Under the pieces are notes generated by a model, which saw nothing but the letters and a program-made list of their open reading frames with translations, was not told the DNA's origin and ran no database searches. This document shows positions 25,647-35,427 of a DNA stretch of 64,000 nucleotides, piece after piece. Numbering within the stretch: position 1 is the stretch's first letter; every line of letters starts with the position of its first letter. Origin of the DNA: Daucus carota subsp. sativus (lineage: Eukaryota > Streptophyta > Magnoliopsida > Apiales > Apiaceae); the NCBI RefSeq assembly GCF_001625215.2, contig NC_030389.2, positions 30,245,454 to 30,309,453 of the forward strand, written 5' to 3'. Position numbers and translations under genes: made by a program.

Positions 25647-26933
25647 ATTGTATAAATGGATAGCATGATATTTTTTTTAAAATGATAACATGGAGTAATT
25701 AAGAATAACATTAATGTATTTAGTTGAAACATATTATTTGGTTATATATTAATACTTATATATAATATTAATACTTATGTAGTAATTTACACTTTGCAAC
25801 CCATAAGTTTAAGCACTTTTTCGATTTGGTCTCAAACAAAATTTCTTGTCAATACGCACTCTAATATTTAAAAAGCGCTTCAATATGCACCTTTTTGACC
25901 ATTTTCTGTCAAGTTGACTGTTAAATTGTGGCCGGTACCTCCTAAAACTTAAGAAAATCCTATAATCGAGAAGGAATGAAGGTGGTTTGATAGGCACCAA
26001 AGCGTGCCCGAACAGATGGTGTTATGACATTCGACGATTCAAACTTGGAGGTAGAGCGAGAAATCGTGTCATGTTGTGTATTTTCATGTATTTGTGTGTT
26101 TACATAAAATGATTATACATACATGAAATGTACACGAACATAAGGGAACATGGAAAATAGAATTTGAAAAAAAGTGGGTGTTCATACAACTTAATCCTTA
26201 AAGAAATACTGGAATCATCACTTGTTCGAAGGCCAAGTCAAGCCTACAGAATGTTTCCTGGAGTCGACCGCTTTCAAACAAAGTCAAATCAGAAAACGGG
26301 ACCAAGGATTTATTATATATCATACAAATACATTCAAATGCTGCATATGTATAATACTTGGCGCCATGTGAGTGAAAATTCATTATGTCTTAGGACATGG
26401 CGCCTATACTATGCACATGGTATGCACGTAGGGCGCCAGGTGTGAAGTTTGCTTGAATTTGTCAAAGTACAAGCACATTACGCTCCATACTAGTACATTG
26501 TGTGGATTGGAGGTGCCAGGAGCATAGTATAGGGGATACAAGGCAACTACAAGCGCTAAGTGCTTTCAAGGTGTGATATTTGACTCTAGAGACTACAAAT
26601 AGACTGGTATAACTTCTGTTATAGCATTGTTGTTAAGGTCTATTATTAAAAAAATTGAATAGCGGTTTAGATTCTTTAAAAGGGAACTTCAGCTATTTTG
26701 CTATTTAGAGAAACAGTTCTTATAGGAAAGATCCATGGAAGGTTTAATTGTACTTAAATTTGAGAACATACTTTGATGAATAGGATGTACAAACATAATA
26801 ACTGTTTGCAAAACCTGTCTTTGAAGGCCCTTCAAATAATTTTTAATTTTGTTCCCTAGATCCAAAGTCTCGAGAATAATAACATGGAATCTTTATATAC
26901 AGTAAGAAAAACCCAGAGCTAGTATTTTTGACA
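24756..26933. other. Intergenic sequence with scattered GGCGCC motifs
   Basis: 3' region of the DUF538 gene, then AT-rich DNA. At 26359-26435 three GGCGCC motifs occur (GGCGCCATGTG, ATGGCGCCTATAC, GGGCGCCAGG). Their spacing and flavour recall the LTR motif array near 60.1-60.4 kb, so a retroelement remnant is possible. No gene is supported. Confidence 0.35.
25615..25647. repeat. (ATG)n microsatellite
   Basis: Eleven ATG/GAT units without interruption. Confidence 0.95.
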
Positions 26934-26941
26934 ATCCCAGA

Positions 26942-27722
26942 TAGGCCTGTCAATGGATCGGATATCCGGTCCGATCCGGTCCGATCAAGAAACTAACGGA
27001 ACGGATATAGATCATCTAAAATATAATCCGATCCGAAAAAAATCCGATCTGATATACATAGGATATGAATTTAATACGATCCGATCCGGAAATAATCCGA
27101 TCAACTTTTATATTTGTTTATTTATTTATATTTATATATTTATATATATTACTTAACTAATATATATATTATATATAAAAGTAAATAAAAGTAAAACTAA
27201 TACAGACAGACTTGGGCTTTAGGTTGGAGTCTTAGCATTTTAGGGACCCAGAGTCTTAGCTAGCGGTTTATAAGATTGTTAGTCTGTACAAATTTGGCCA
27301 TTCTGTGTAACTATATTTCTTTTTTCGGAAATGGTTTGCCACTAGCTGTGCTTGGTTCTTGCTCAAGCTCAACAACTGAAAGCTGATTGTATTCCATTGA
27401 ACTACTGTAAAGTGACCATGGATTAATGTGTGTACTAAATACTGATGTGTGTTTTTACCTAACTCGCTTTTTTAATTTTTATTTTGCAATATTTCAATTT
27501 TTCTGCCATCCGAAAATTCTAAATATAAAGAATAGAATTTTTTTTATATTTTTTTAAATATACATGGAGCGGGGCTCCGATCCGAAAATCCGAATATCCT
27601 ACGGATCCAGATATGGATTATGTTATAAAACATCCGGCTATAATCCGATCCGAATCCGAATCCGGTAAAATTAAACGGATCAGGATATGGATCAAGGCCG
27701 ATCCGATCCATCGACACCCCTA
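26942..27722. mobile_element. Non-autonomous hAT element, ATCCGATCCG-rich
   Basis: The 781-bp element starts TAGGCCTGTCAATGGATCGG and ends with the inverse of TAGGGGTGTCGATGGATCGG. The exact 8-bp duplication ATCCCAGA lies at 26934-26941 and 27723-27730. Subterminal GATCCGATCCG motifs are dense at both ends. Outside the element, the phrase CAGAGCTAGTATTTTTGACA occurs on both sides, so it inserted into one unit of a pre-existing short tandem repeat. Confidence 0.92.
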
Positions 27723-28051
27723 ATCCCAGAGCTAGTATTTTTGACATATAAGTCATGAGCTTAAAGGACACGAAGCACCCTATAATATATAGCTCGATGA
27801 TGTAGCTCTTTAATAGTCATGATTTCAATAAATCATCTCCTACGCTTGTTAATATCTTTACTACTGGCTTCCTTTTAGAGTTATGTACATATTTTTTGGG
27901 AATTGACCCATTTTAGACATACTTTTGGTGATAATATACTTCTAATCAACATTTGTTTTTCGTCTTGCTTTATTTCTTCGGTCCAAAAATCGAAGGGCAT
28001 AAGGACTAGCCCTTTCACGATTACGTCTCGAAAACATACCATGGTCCTAAC

Positions 28052-28843
28052 TAGGGCTGAGCAAAACCGAACCAGAACCGAAGAACCGAACCGTGAAAAT
28101 TCAGTCCGGTTCGGTTCCAATTTTTCAAAATTTTGGTCTTTTCGATTTTTCGGTCCGGACTGAATTAAATTTCTGTTCGGTCCGGTTCTTTTCAGAAAAA
28201 TTCGGTCCAGACCAAACAGACCGAACTATTTTTATTAGTAATTTAATATATCAAATATAATATATGTTCGTGTTAGTATATTAGGTTTTATCTTTCATAA
28301 ATTATGATAAGTAACCGGAGAGTCACAGGCTATACCACTTGTAAGTCTCAGCCGCCCCGCCTCAAACCCTAATCACAATCAAAGATTCACCCCGCTGCGT
28401 TAACGCTTGCACGTCAATAGCTCTGGTGCATCACCCATCAGACTTTATGTTTCGTTTTAGTTTTTTTTATTGCTGAAGCACACTAGACTTAGACTACTAT
28501 TGTAATGACTTGATTCGAATTCTGTAAATTTTGATGGCGTCTGTTGTAGCCTGCAATTGGTTTCTTGTGTCTGAACTTAATGTTTAGTTTTGATTCTTTT
28601 GAATTATTATGTTGCAGCTGGTGATTAACAGGCATGCTTGTGTAATGTAATTTTTTTTTCATATTTCTGTTAAACAATTTCGGTTCTTAAGGAAAGAATC
28701 GAACCGAATTGATTTCAATTCGGTTCCGGTTCGGTCCATATGATGATTTCAGTCCGGTTCAGTCTGGAAAAATATAGTAATTTGGTTTTCATTCTTTCGG
28801 TTTGGTCCGGTTCTGGACCGAACCGACCGAATGCTTAGCGCTA
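28052..28843. mobile_element. Non-autonomous hAT element nested in the left arm
   Basis: The 792-bp element starts TAGGGCTGAGC and ends with the inverse of TAGCGCTAAGC. The exact 8-bp duplication GTCCTAAC lies at 28044-28051 and 28844-28851. CCGAACCG and GGTTCGGTCC motifs crowd both ends. The right arm of the palindrome lacks it, which dates the insertion after the inverted repeat formed. Confidence 0.93.
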
Positions 28844-28941
28844 GTCCTAACATTTTTCTTAAGAAAAACATGATTTCCGAGATGCGTTGTTGATGCTTTG
28901 TTATTAACATCAGCATCAAGACACATCGCCACAACTTTAGC

Positions 28942-29253
28942 TTATCGATCAAAAAAATTTCCTTCCGTCACAGTGGTCAATGAAGTAGTGGTTACTTCTT
29001 CGTATTCAAACTTTCTTTTTCTATATGGCAAAGCCCTGTCAGCGGTCGACTCAACACACTTATGCCTAAGCTCCTCCCAAGCATTAGTCAAAGTTTTCAC
29101 CTCACATATGTTGCTTGCGATTTGAAGTAATTCTCTGCGAATCTTCGCCAGAATTTTCCCATAAGCTAATTCCAAGGCTACAATTCCAATAAGACAAATA
29201 TCGGATTTTGCTGTATCATATATAAGTGTCCACACACTCCAAGGGCTCATCAA
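28942..29253 (-). pseudogene. Captured gene fragment with kinase-like motif (left arm)
   Basis: The 103-codon minus-strand frame includes KSDICLIGIVALELAYGK, which resembles subdomain IX of Ser/Thr kinases of the STE20 or BLUS1 kind. The rest (KIRRELLQIASNICEVKT and onward) is unassigned. It is the mirror copy of 30406-30714. No ATP-binding or catalytic-loop motif is present, so this is a fragment and not a working kinase. Confidence 0.45.
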
Positions 29254-30405
29254 CTCTTTTAATTTCTAGGGTAAACCCCATGCCAACATATTATTTATTG
29301 AGTACATATTACCATCATTCAAAGTTGCACCACCCTCATATGTCATAGCTACATAAACAAGTTGGACAGTATCACTTTGATAATTAAAAAAGATATTACG
29401 TGCAGTGATTTACATGTGAAGGAGAGTTTTCTTATGGATTTTGTCAAGGGCCTTCGTGACTCTCACAAAAACTATCTTAATAAATGTCTCAGATATGCTC
29501 TTAGCGAATCTTGAGCTAGAAGAGATAATAGATCTGAGTAAAACCACATCACAATTATATGGAAAAACAATGGAAAGAGTTAGCTCAGCTTTGATCTCTA
29601 AGAAAAAAGAATTGCTGACTGGTACAATATATCGACTAGCTATATCATCATGAGCAATTTTCTAGTGTTTGAACGCATCTTCAAGTTCCATTCCATGATA
29701 ATCTTGTAAATCATCCATTTTTTTGATCGTTTGGAATGCCATGCAAGAAGCATTGTTATCAATACCAGTGCCTTCAAGAACGACTACTTTATAAAAAAAC
29801 GAGATTAATATCAGGCCCTAAGGTTCCATCTTGGGGCCTTGGGGCTTGATTTTAGTCTCATTATTTACGAAGCAGTCATTCTTTGAGGCACCAGTGATGA
29901 TAACAATGCTCCTGACGTGGCATTCAAAATGATCCAAAAAATGGATGACTTACAAGACTATCATGATATGGCACTCAAAGATGTGCACAAAATCTGTAAA
30001 ATCGCTTATGATACTATAGCTAGTCGCTATTTTGTACCAGTCACTAATTACTTTTACTTAGAGATCAAAGCTGAGCTCTCTTTCCATTGTTTTTCCATAT
30101 ATTTTTGATGCTATTTCACTCAGATCTGTTATCTCTTCTAGCCAAGATTCGCTAAGAGAATATCTGAGACATTTATTAAGATAGCTCTTGTGAGAGTCAT
30201 GAAGGCCCTTGACAAAATCCATAAGAAAACTCTCCTCCACATGTAAATCACTGCAGGTAATATCTTTTTTAAATATCAAAGTGATACTGTCCAACTTGTT
30301 TATGTAGCTACGACATATGAGGGTGGTGCAACTTTCAATGATGGTAATGTGTACTCAATAAACAAAATGTTGGCCTGGGGTTAACCCCAGAAGTTAAAAA
30401 AGCTG

Positions 30406-30714
30406 ATGAGCTCTTGGAGTGTGTGGACACTTATATATGATACATCAAAATCTGATATTTGTCTTATCGGAATTGTAGCCTTGGAATTAGCTTATGGGAA
30501 AATTCTAGCGGAGATTCGCAGAGAATTACTTCAAGTCGCAAGCTACATATGTGAGGTGAAAACTTTGACTAATACTTGGGAGGAGCTTAGGCATAAGTCT
30601 GCTGAGCTGACCGCTGACAGGGCTTTGCCATTTAGAAAAAGAAAGTTCAGAGACGAAGAAGCAACCACTACTTCATTGACCACTGTGACGGAAGGAAAAT
30701 TCTGTGATCGGTAA
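30406..30714 (+). pseudogene. Captured gene fragment with kinase-like motif (right arm)
   Basis: The 102-codon plus-strand frame is the mirror copy of 28942-29253 and includes SKSDICLIGIVALELAYGK. Both arms keep the frame open with mostly substitution differences. That may mean mild constraint or simply recent duplication. A second open fragment in the arms (30058-30294 minus, with a parallel at 29441-29653 plus) contains KIYGKTMERELS; I do not recognise it. Confidence 0.45.
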
Positions 30715-31015
30715 GCTAAAGTTGTGGCGATGTGTCTTGATGCTGATGTTAATAAGAGAGCATCAACAATACGACTTGGGAATCATGGTTTTCTTAAGAA
30801 AAATTTTAGGATCATGGCATGATTTTGAGATGTAATCGTGAAAGGGTCAAGTCCGTATGTCCTTCGATATTTGGACTGAAGAAATAAAGTAAGACGAAAA
30901 ACAAATGTTGATTAGAAGTATCTTGTCACCAAAAGTATGTCTGGAATGGGTCCATTCACTAAAAATATATAGTTATATATCTCTAAAAAGAAGCTGAACT
31001 GTTAAACATATTAGC

Positions 31016-31860
31016 AGGTACAATACATAAAAACGTCTAGAGAGGGCCCAAAGACCTGAAGATAAGAGCCCTGAATAAAAGCTTCCGCATAATTTTACAA
31101 CGTCTTCACTTGTATCTTGCAGTTTAAATGGAATATTTGGCTAACATATGTCATTTTTTAAGCCTTTTTTTGGAGATTCCAGGTTGACCTTTGTTGAACT
31201 TTTCTTATAAAGATCAAGTTTCATGAGCTACTGAGCTTATATATATCTCGAGCTTCATGGCCTTTTGAGCACAAATCCGATTGGTGAACTTTTGAATTCA
31301 AAATCCATAATGTGTTTCAGCTCATAATTTTGTCAACTAATTTCTAATAAATTAGCTGAGCATCGGAATATATTGTTAATAAGGTATATAAAATCTCATA
31401 ATGATCAAAAAATGGTAGTCCACGAAGAGCATTTCATTTAGATTTTCACACAATTTGACAAAACCACGTTTATCACTCAATAAAGAAATTGTTATATACG
31501 ACAACCTTAAACTAATATATAGAATCAAGTGTAGTGCATTTATGTTAAGTGAACAAATGTGTGCATAACAATTAACTACAAATCATTAGATTTCCTTATG
31601 AACTAAGTAAACTCATAAACCAAAAAATGAATCAACCATCATCAATCATGTAATGTTACTCATAAAAAGAATATTTAACGAAATTTAAACAACTCAGTTA
31701 CCAATAAACATCGACTCATCATTCGAATTAATGAAATTCATTGATTTCGACCACATTTATATGACAAATTTACCAAATATTATGTTAAGTCATACTATTA
31801 ATATTAACAGAATTCTACGAAGTAGAGTAAAAGAGATACGGAGTTCAGTACAAAAATCAA
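31016..31860. other. AT-rich spacer
   Basis: No open frame or element border recognised between the palindrome and the possible small gene at 31895-32231. Confidence 0.4.
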
Positions 31861-31894
31861 ATACCTGGTGAGCAATTGCATAACTCAGTTATTA

Positions 31895-32231
31895 TCAAGC
31901 CAAGAGGCACTCTAGAGCTTCAACAGAGCCACAAATCGGAGAGGAAAATCTCTGGAAAAATATTTTAGCAATTGAATAGACTTTGGAGGGAAATAAATTT
32001 AATGAAGGATCTGGGGAGAGATAGATCTTTGGTACCTTCAAATATCAACTTCGTTTTGATGCAGAGAACTTAAACCATACAAACGCCCCAATGACAAACC
32101 CTTTACAAATTTCACTTGGAAACGCAATCGATAGTTGTGATAGAACAATATCTTGATAATCAATTAGAAAGGATGATAAACGAGAATGTATGAAGAAAAA
32201 TTGAATACTTACCCTTCTTCGAGCGCCGCAT
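31895..32231 (-). CDS. Possible small two-exon gene, 44 codons
   Basis: The minus strand has ATGCGGCGCTCGAAGAAGG followed at once by a consensus GTAAGT donor (exon 1, 32213-32231). One in-frame continuation uses the acceptor CTCCCCAG and runs 32010 down to a TGA ending at 31895 (residues such as DPSLNLFPSKVYSIAKIFFQ). Upstream, at 32335-32375, site-II-like GGCCCA/TGGGCC motifs resemble TCP-bound elements of plant housekeeping promoters. The family is unknown, other acceptors are possible, and it may be a non-coding transcript. Confidence 0.2.
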
Positions 32232-32334
32232 GTTGGAATTAGGTTTTTTTTTATTTCCTCTTTGCATCTCTCTGTAGAAAGATATTTACAAATGTTCTCT
32301 CCTCTTTTTTCTGTCGCTGAATTGTTGCTTTAAT

Positions 32335-32375
32335 CCTCTGGCCTCTGGGCCTTCTCAAGGCCCTTTTATGTTATG
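32335..32375 (-). promoter_or_regulatory. Site-II-like GGCCCA motifs
   Basis: On the minus strand the sequence contains AAGGGCCTTGAGAAGGCCCA followed by GAGGCC. The AGGCCCA core is the plant site II element found in promoters of ribosomal and mitochondrial genes. It lies about 110-140 bp upstream of the ATG at 32231. Confidence 0.3.
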
Positions 32376-33279
32376 GACTTTTATTATTGAAATCCAACAG
32401 AGTCAATCTTAATTTGAATTATTTTTTGCCATTATCATACTCCCCAATTATCATATCTTCTTTGATCATTTTTATCCACCACGTGAATCTCATCGTTGTT
32501 CCTCGATGATTTTTTTATCAATGGGACAACTTCACTTTTTTTCTAAAGTACAATTATTAAAAGATCATTTTTTTAGTTTAAAATTCAATTTTTCAAAAAT
32601 ATTTCCAATCATGATATGAGGATGCAACATGAACGAAAGTTATAGACGATTGAAGCGTTTTCCGAATCATCCAAAGTCATTGAAATCCGAAATTAATTGA
32701 ATTTATTACGAATTTTTACAAGATTTCTAATTTTTGTAATCTATTAAAAATTACAAAAAAGATTTCAATAATTTGGAATTTTATTGTTTTAAAAAGATCT
32801 TTTCGTTCTCAACAACTTTCATACTCTAAGAATTTTCAAAAAACATCGTGGTAAAAAAAATTAAATAAAGGTCCATCTATAATTAATTTTTTAATATTGC
32901 CCAAATTACCCTGAACTTTTAACGGAAAGGGTGCAAAGTAATGTGCCAAAAATAGTAAAGGGATGCATAGTGCAATTATAGAAAGTATAGGTAATAAAGT
33001 GATTTTGGCCAAAACCAGTGGGGTGCAAACGCAATAAACTCATTAAACTATAACCTGTTTCCAAATATTCTTGGCATAAATACAAATGTTTCGTATGTTA
33101 ATCATAGAAAATTGAACTCTAAAACAAAAGAACTCAAGCAGATATCTAGATTTTTTGAATTTTCAATGCTTAAGTTCTTATCTCTAATATCGCGCAGAAC
33201 ACCCTAATCACAAAAAATAGAAAAAGAAAGGCAACTCCCAACAAATTCACTAGTGCCGCTACCTTATTTCAATCATTTC
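32376..33279. other. Intergenic and BCCP 3' region
   Basis: AT-rich DNA downstream of the BCCP stop codon. No gene recognised. Phrases such as AAAGTGATTTTGGCC and GGTGCAAACGC look repetitive, but I could not define an element. Confidence 0.35.
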
Positions 33280-35155
33280 CTATGGTTCAATCACGAACAG
33301 GGGCTGCAACAAGAGAAAATAATATAATTAGAACACATCTTGCTTTTGATGAAAAAGAACTATAAAGCATTAAAGCTATTAACACAACTCACCATATCGA
33401 CACTAACAGGCTTGCCATCATCTACAAGGATCTCGGTTAATGTACCAGAATGATCAGCCTGGGTAAAAATTGATAATATTAATTAATGATTCAGTTATCT
33501 AGACTCATCTATATATGGAACAACACATCAGATTTTCAGGTATAACTAAACAATCTCTTAAAAGTATTTGAATCTATTATCTATTATTTAACCAGTATAT
33601 AAAGATTGTTGATAAATATGTGTTGAGACTGCAGATGCACCATGGGGGGGGGGGGGGGGGTTGTTAGGGATAAAATACGAGATTCAATCTTCTAATACAA
33701 AGCACACACAAAACAATATATTTCACGCGGAAAACCCACATCCCAACTTGTATTATTAACCGTTATTAATAATACAATCAACCAAACTTGGATACTCAAG
33801 CCTACTACTCAAGTATCCGCCCGCAAGCGATACCTAAGTCTACATCTTCAGCACACCTATCAAACACAATATAACTATGTATATATAGCCATCTCAAACT
33901 TAGACAAATCAGAATCTAACTCTAACTCTGAAATACCTAACTACAATTGGAATCCAATTCTGAAATCTTCAACTCAAATCAGAATCCAATTCCAACTGGG
34001 TTAATACCCAAGAATCCTCTTCTAACTATGTGACCAAAACATATCTTATAATAATTGTCTAAACATACAATTATTATCCTTATATATTTTGGATCACCAA
34101 AGTCCATGTTACCTTGTAATGGGCTGATACCTAACAATCCTCCCCTTCAGCCCAATACAATCAACAATCACGAGGAAGACACCGGCGTCCATCCGCCAAT
34201 GCCTCCCCTCGAACAAGAATCTCCGCTTCTCGTTCTTCCAAACTTTGAGTATCACCAAATTTCACTTTAATGAACTCCCAACCACCGCTCTTTATCAAAA
34301 CGGTATATCCATCTACAAAATCACGTGCATCAACCACGAGTGCTCTTCCATCCATGAGTCACCCGATCCTTGCTTTCACAATCCTCCGGCCTCTAGAAGA
34401 ACCATCCAATCTTCTTCCATATTGAGTCCATCATGATTGATCCACGGTGCAAGTCAACCGTCATACCGCACGTAACTTTGCCTCTTCCTGCTAACAAACA
34501 TTGACCGTACTCTGCATTCTCGATTGAATCCCGAATTTTCCTCCAACCTCATCAATCACGATCCTGACCTCGCTCTAATACCACTTGTTACGAATAAAAA
34601 TAATACGAGATTCAACTTCTAATGCAAAGCACACACATAACAATATATTTGACGCGGAAAAACCCACGTTCCAACTAGTATCATTAATCAAAACCGTTAT
34701 TAATAATACAATCAACCAAACTTGGATACTCAAGCCTACTACTCAAGTATCCGCCCGCAAGCGATACCTAAGTCTACATCTTGAGCACACCTATCAAACA
34801 CAATATAACTATGTATATATAGCCATCTCAAACTTAGACAAATCAGAATCTAACTCTAACTCTGAAATACCTAACTACAATTGGAATCCAATTCTGAAAT
34901 CTTCAACTCAAATCAGAATCCAATTCCAACTGGGTTAATACCCAAGAATCCTCTTCTAACTTTGTGACCAAAACATATCTTATAATAATTGTCTAAACAT
35001 ACAATTATTATCCTTATATATTTTGGATCACCAGTCCATGTTACCTTGTAATGGGCTGATACCTAACAGGGACGGAGTGAGTGAGTGAGGGAGAGAGAGA
35101 GAGAGAGAGGGAGGGTGAGAGAGAGAGAGACAGGGTGGGGGGGGGGGGGAGGGGC

Positions 35156-35188
<33 letters not shown>

Positions 35189-35360
35189 GAGACGCCAACC
35201 AAAAGTGCCAAGTATGCTGTTGTCATGTTAACTTCTGTGTATATTGCTAGACATGAAATTGTTAAATTAAATCTATTATTTAACCAGTATATAAAGATAC
35301 TAAATTGTCGATAGATATGTGTTGAGACTGCAGATGCATCATGCACTATGAAGCTAAATG

Positions 35361-35427
<67 letters not shown>

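Larger units (their letters stand above)
27850..31015. repeat. Long inverted repeat (fold-back or long-TIR element)
   Basis: The left arm (about 27850-29790) is the reverse complement of the right arm (about 29890-31015) at roughly 85-90 percent by eye. Each arm is about 1.1 kb once the nested hAT element (28052-28843) is left out, and the spacer is only about 100 bp. Matching blocks include the regions around 27903 and 30940, 28920 and 30735, 29290 and 30380, and 29440 and 30220. A transcript across it would fold into long dsRNA. Long-TIR MULEs and Foldback elements have this form. I found no clear terminal duplication, so the class is open and the outer ends are approximate. Confidence 0.8.

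Noticed and set aside
34055..34938. Frames of 60-117 codons in the TRIM element
   Set aside because: No gag or pol motifs; TRIM elements are non-coding and the frames span LTR sequence.
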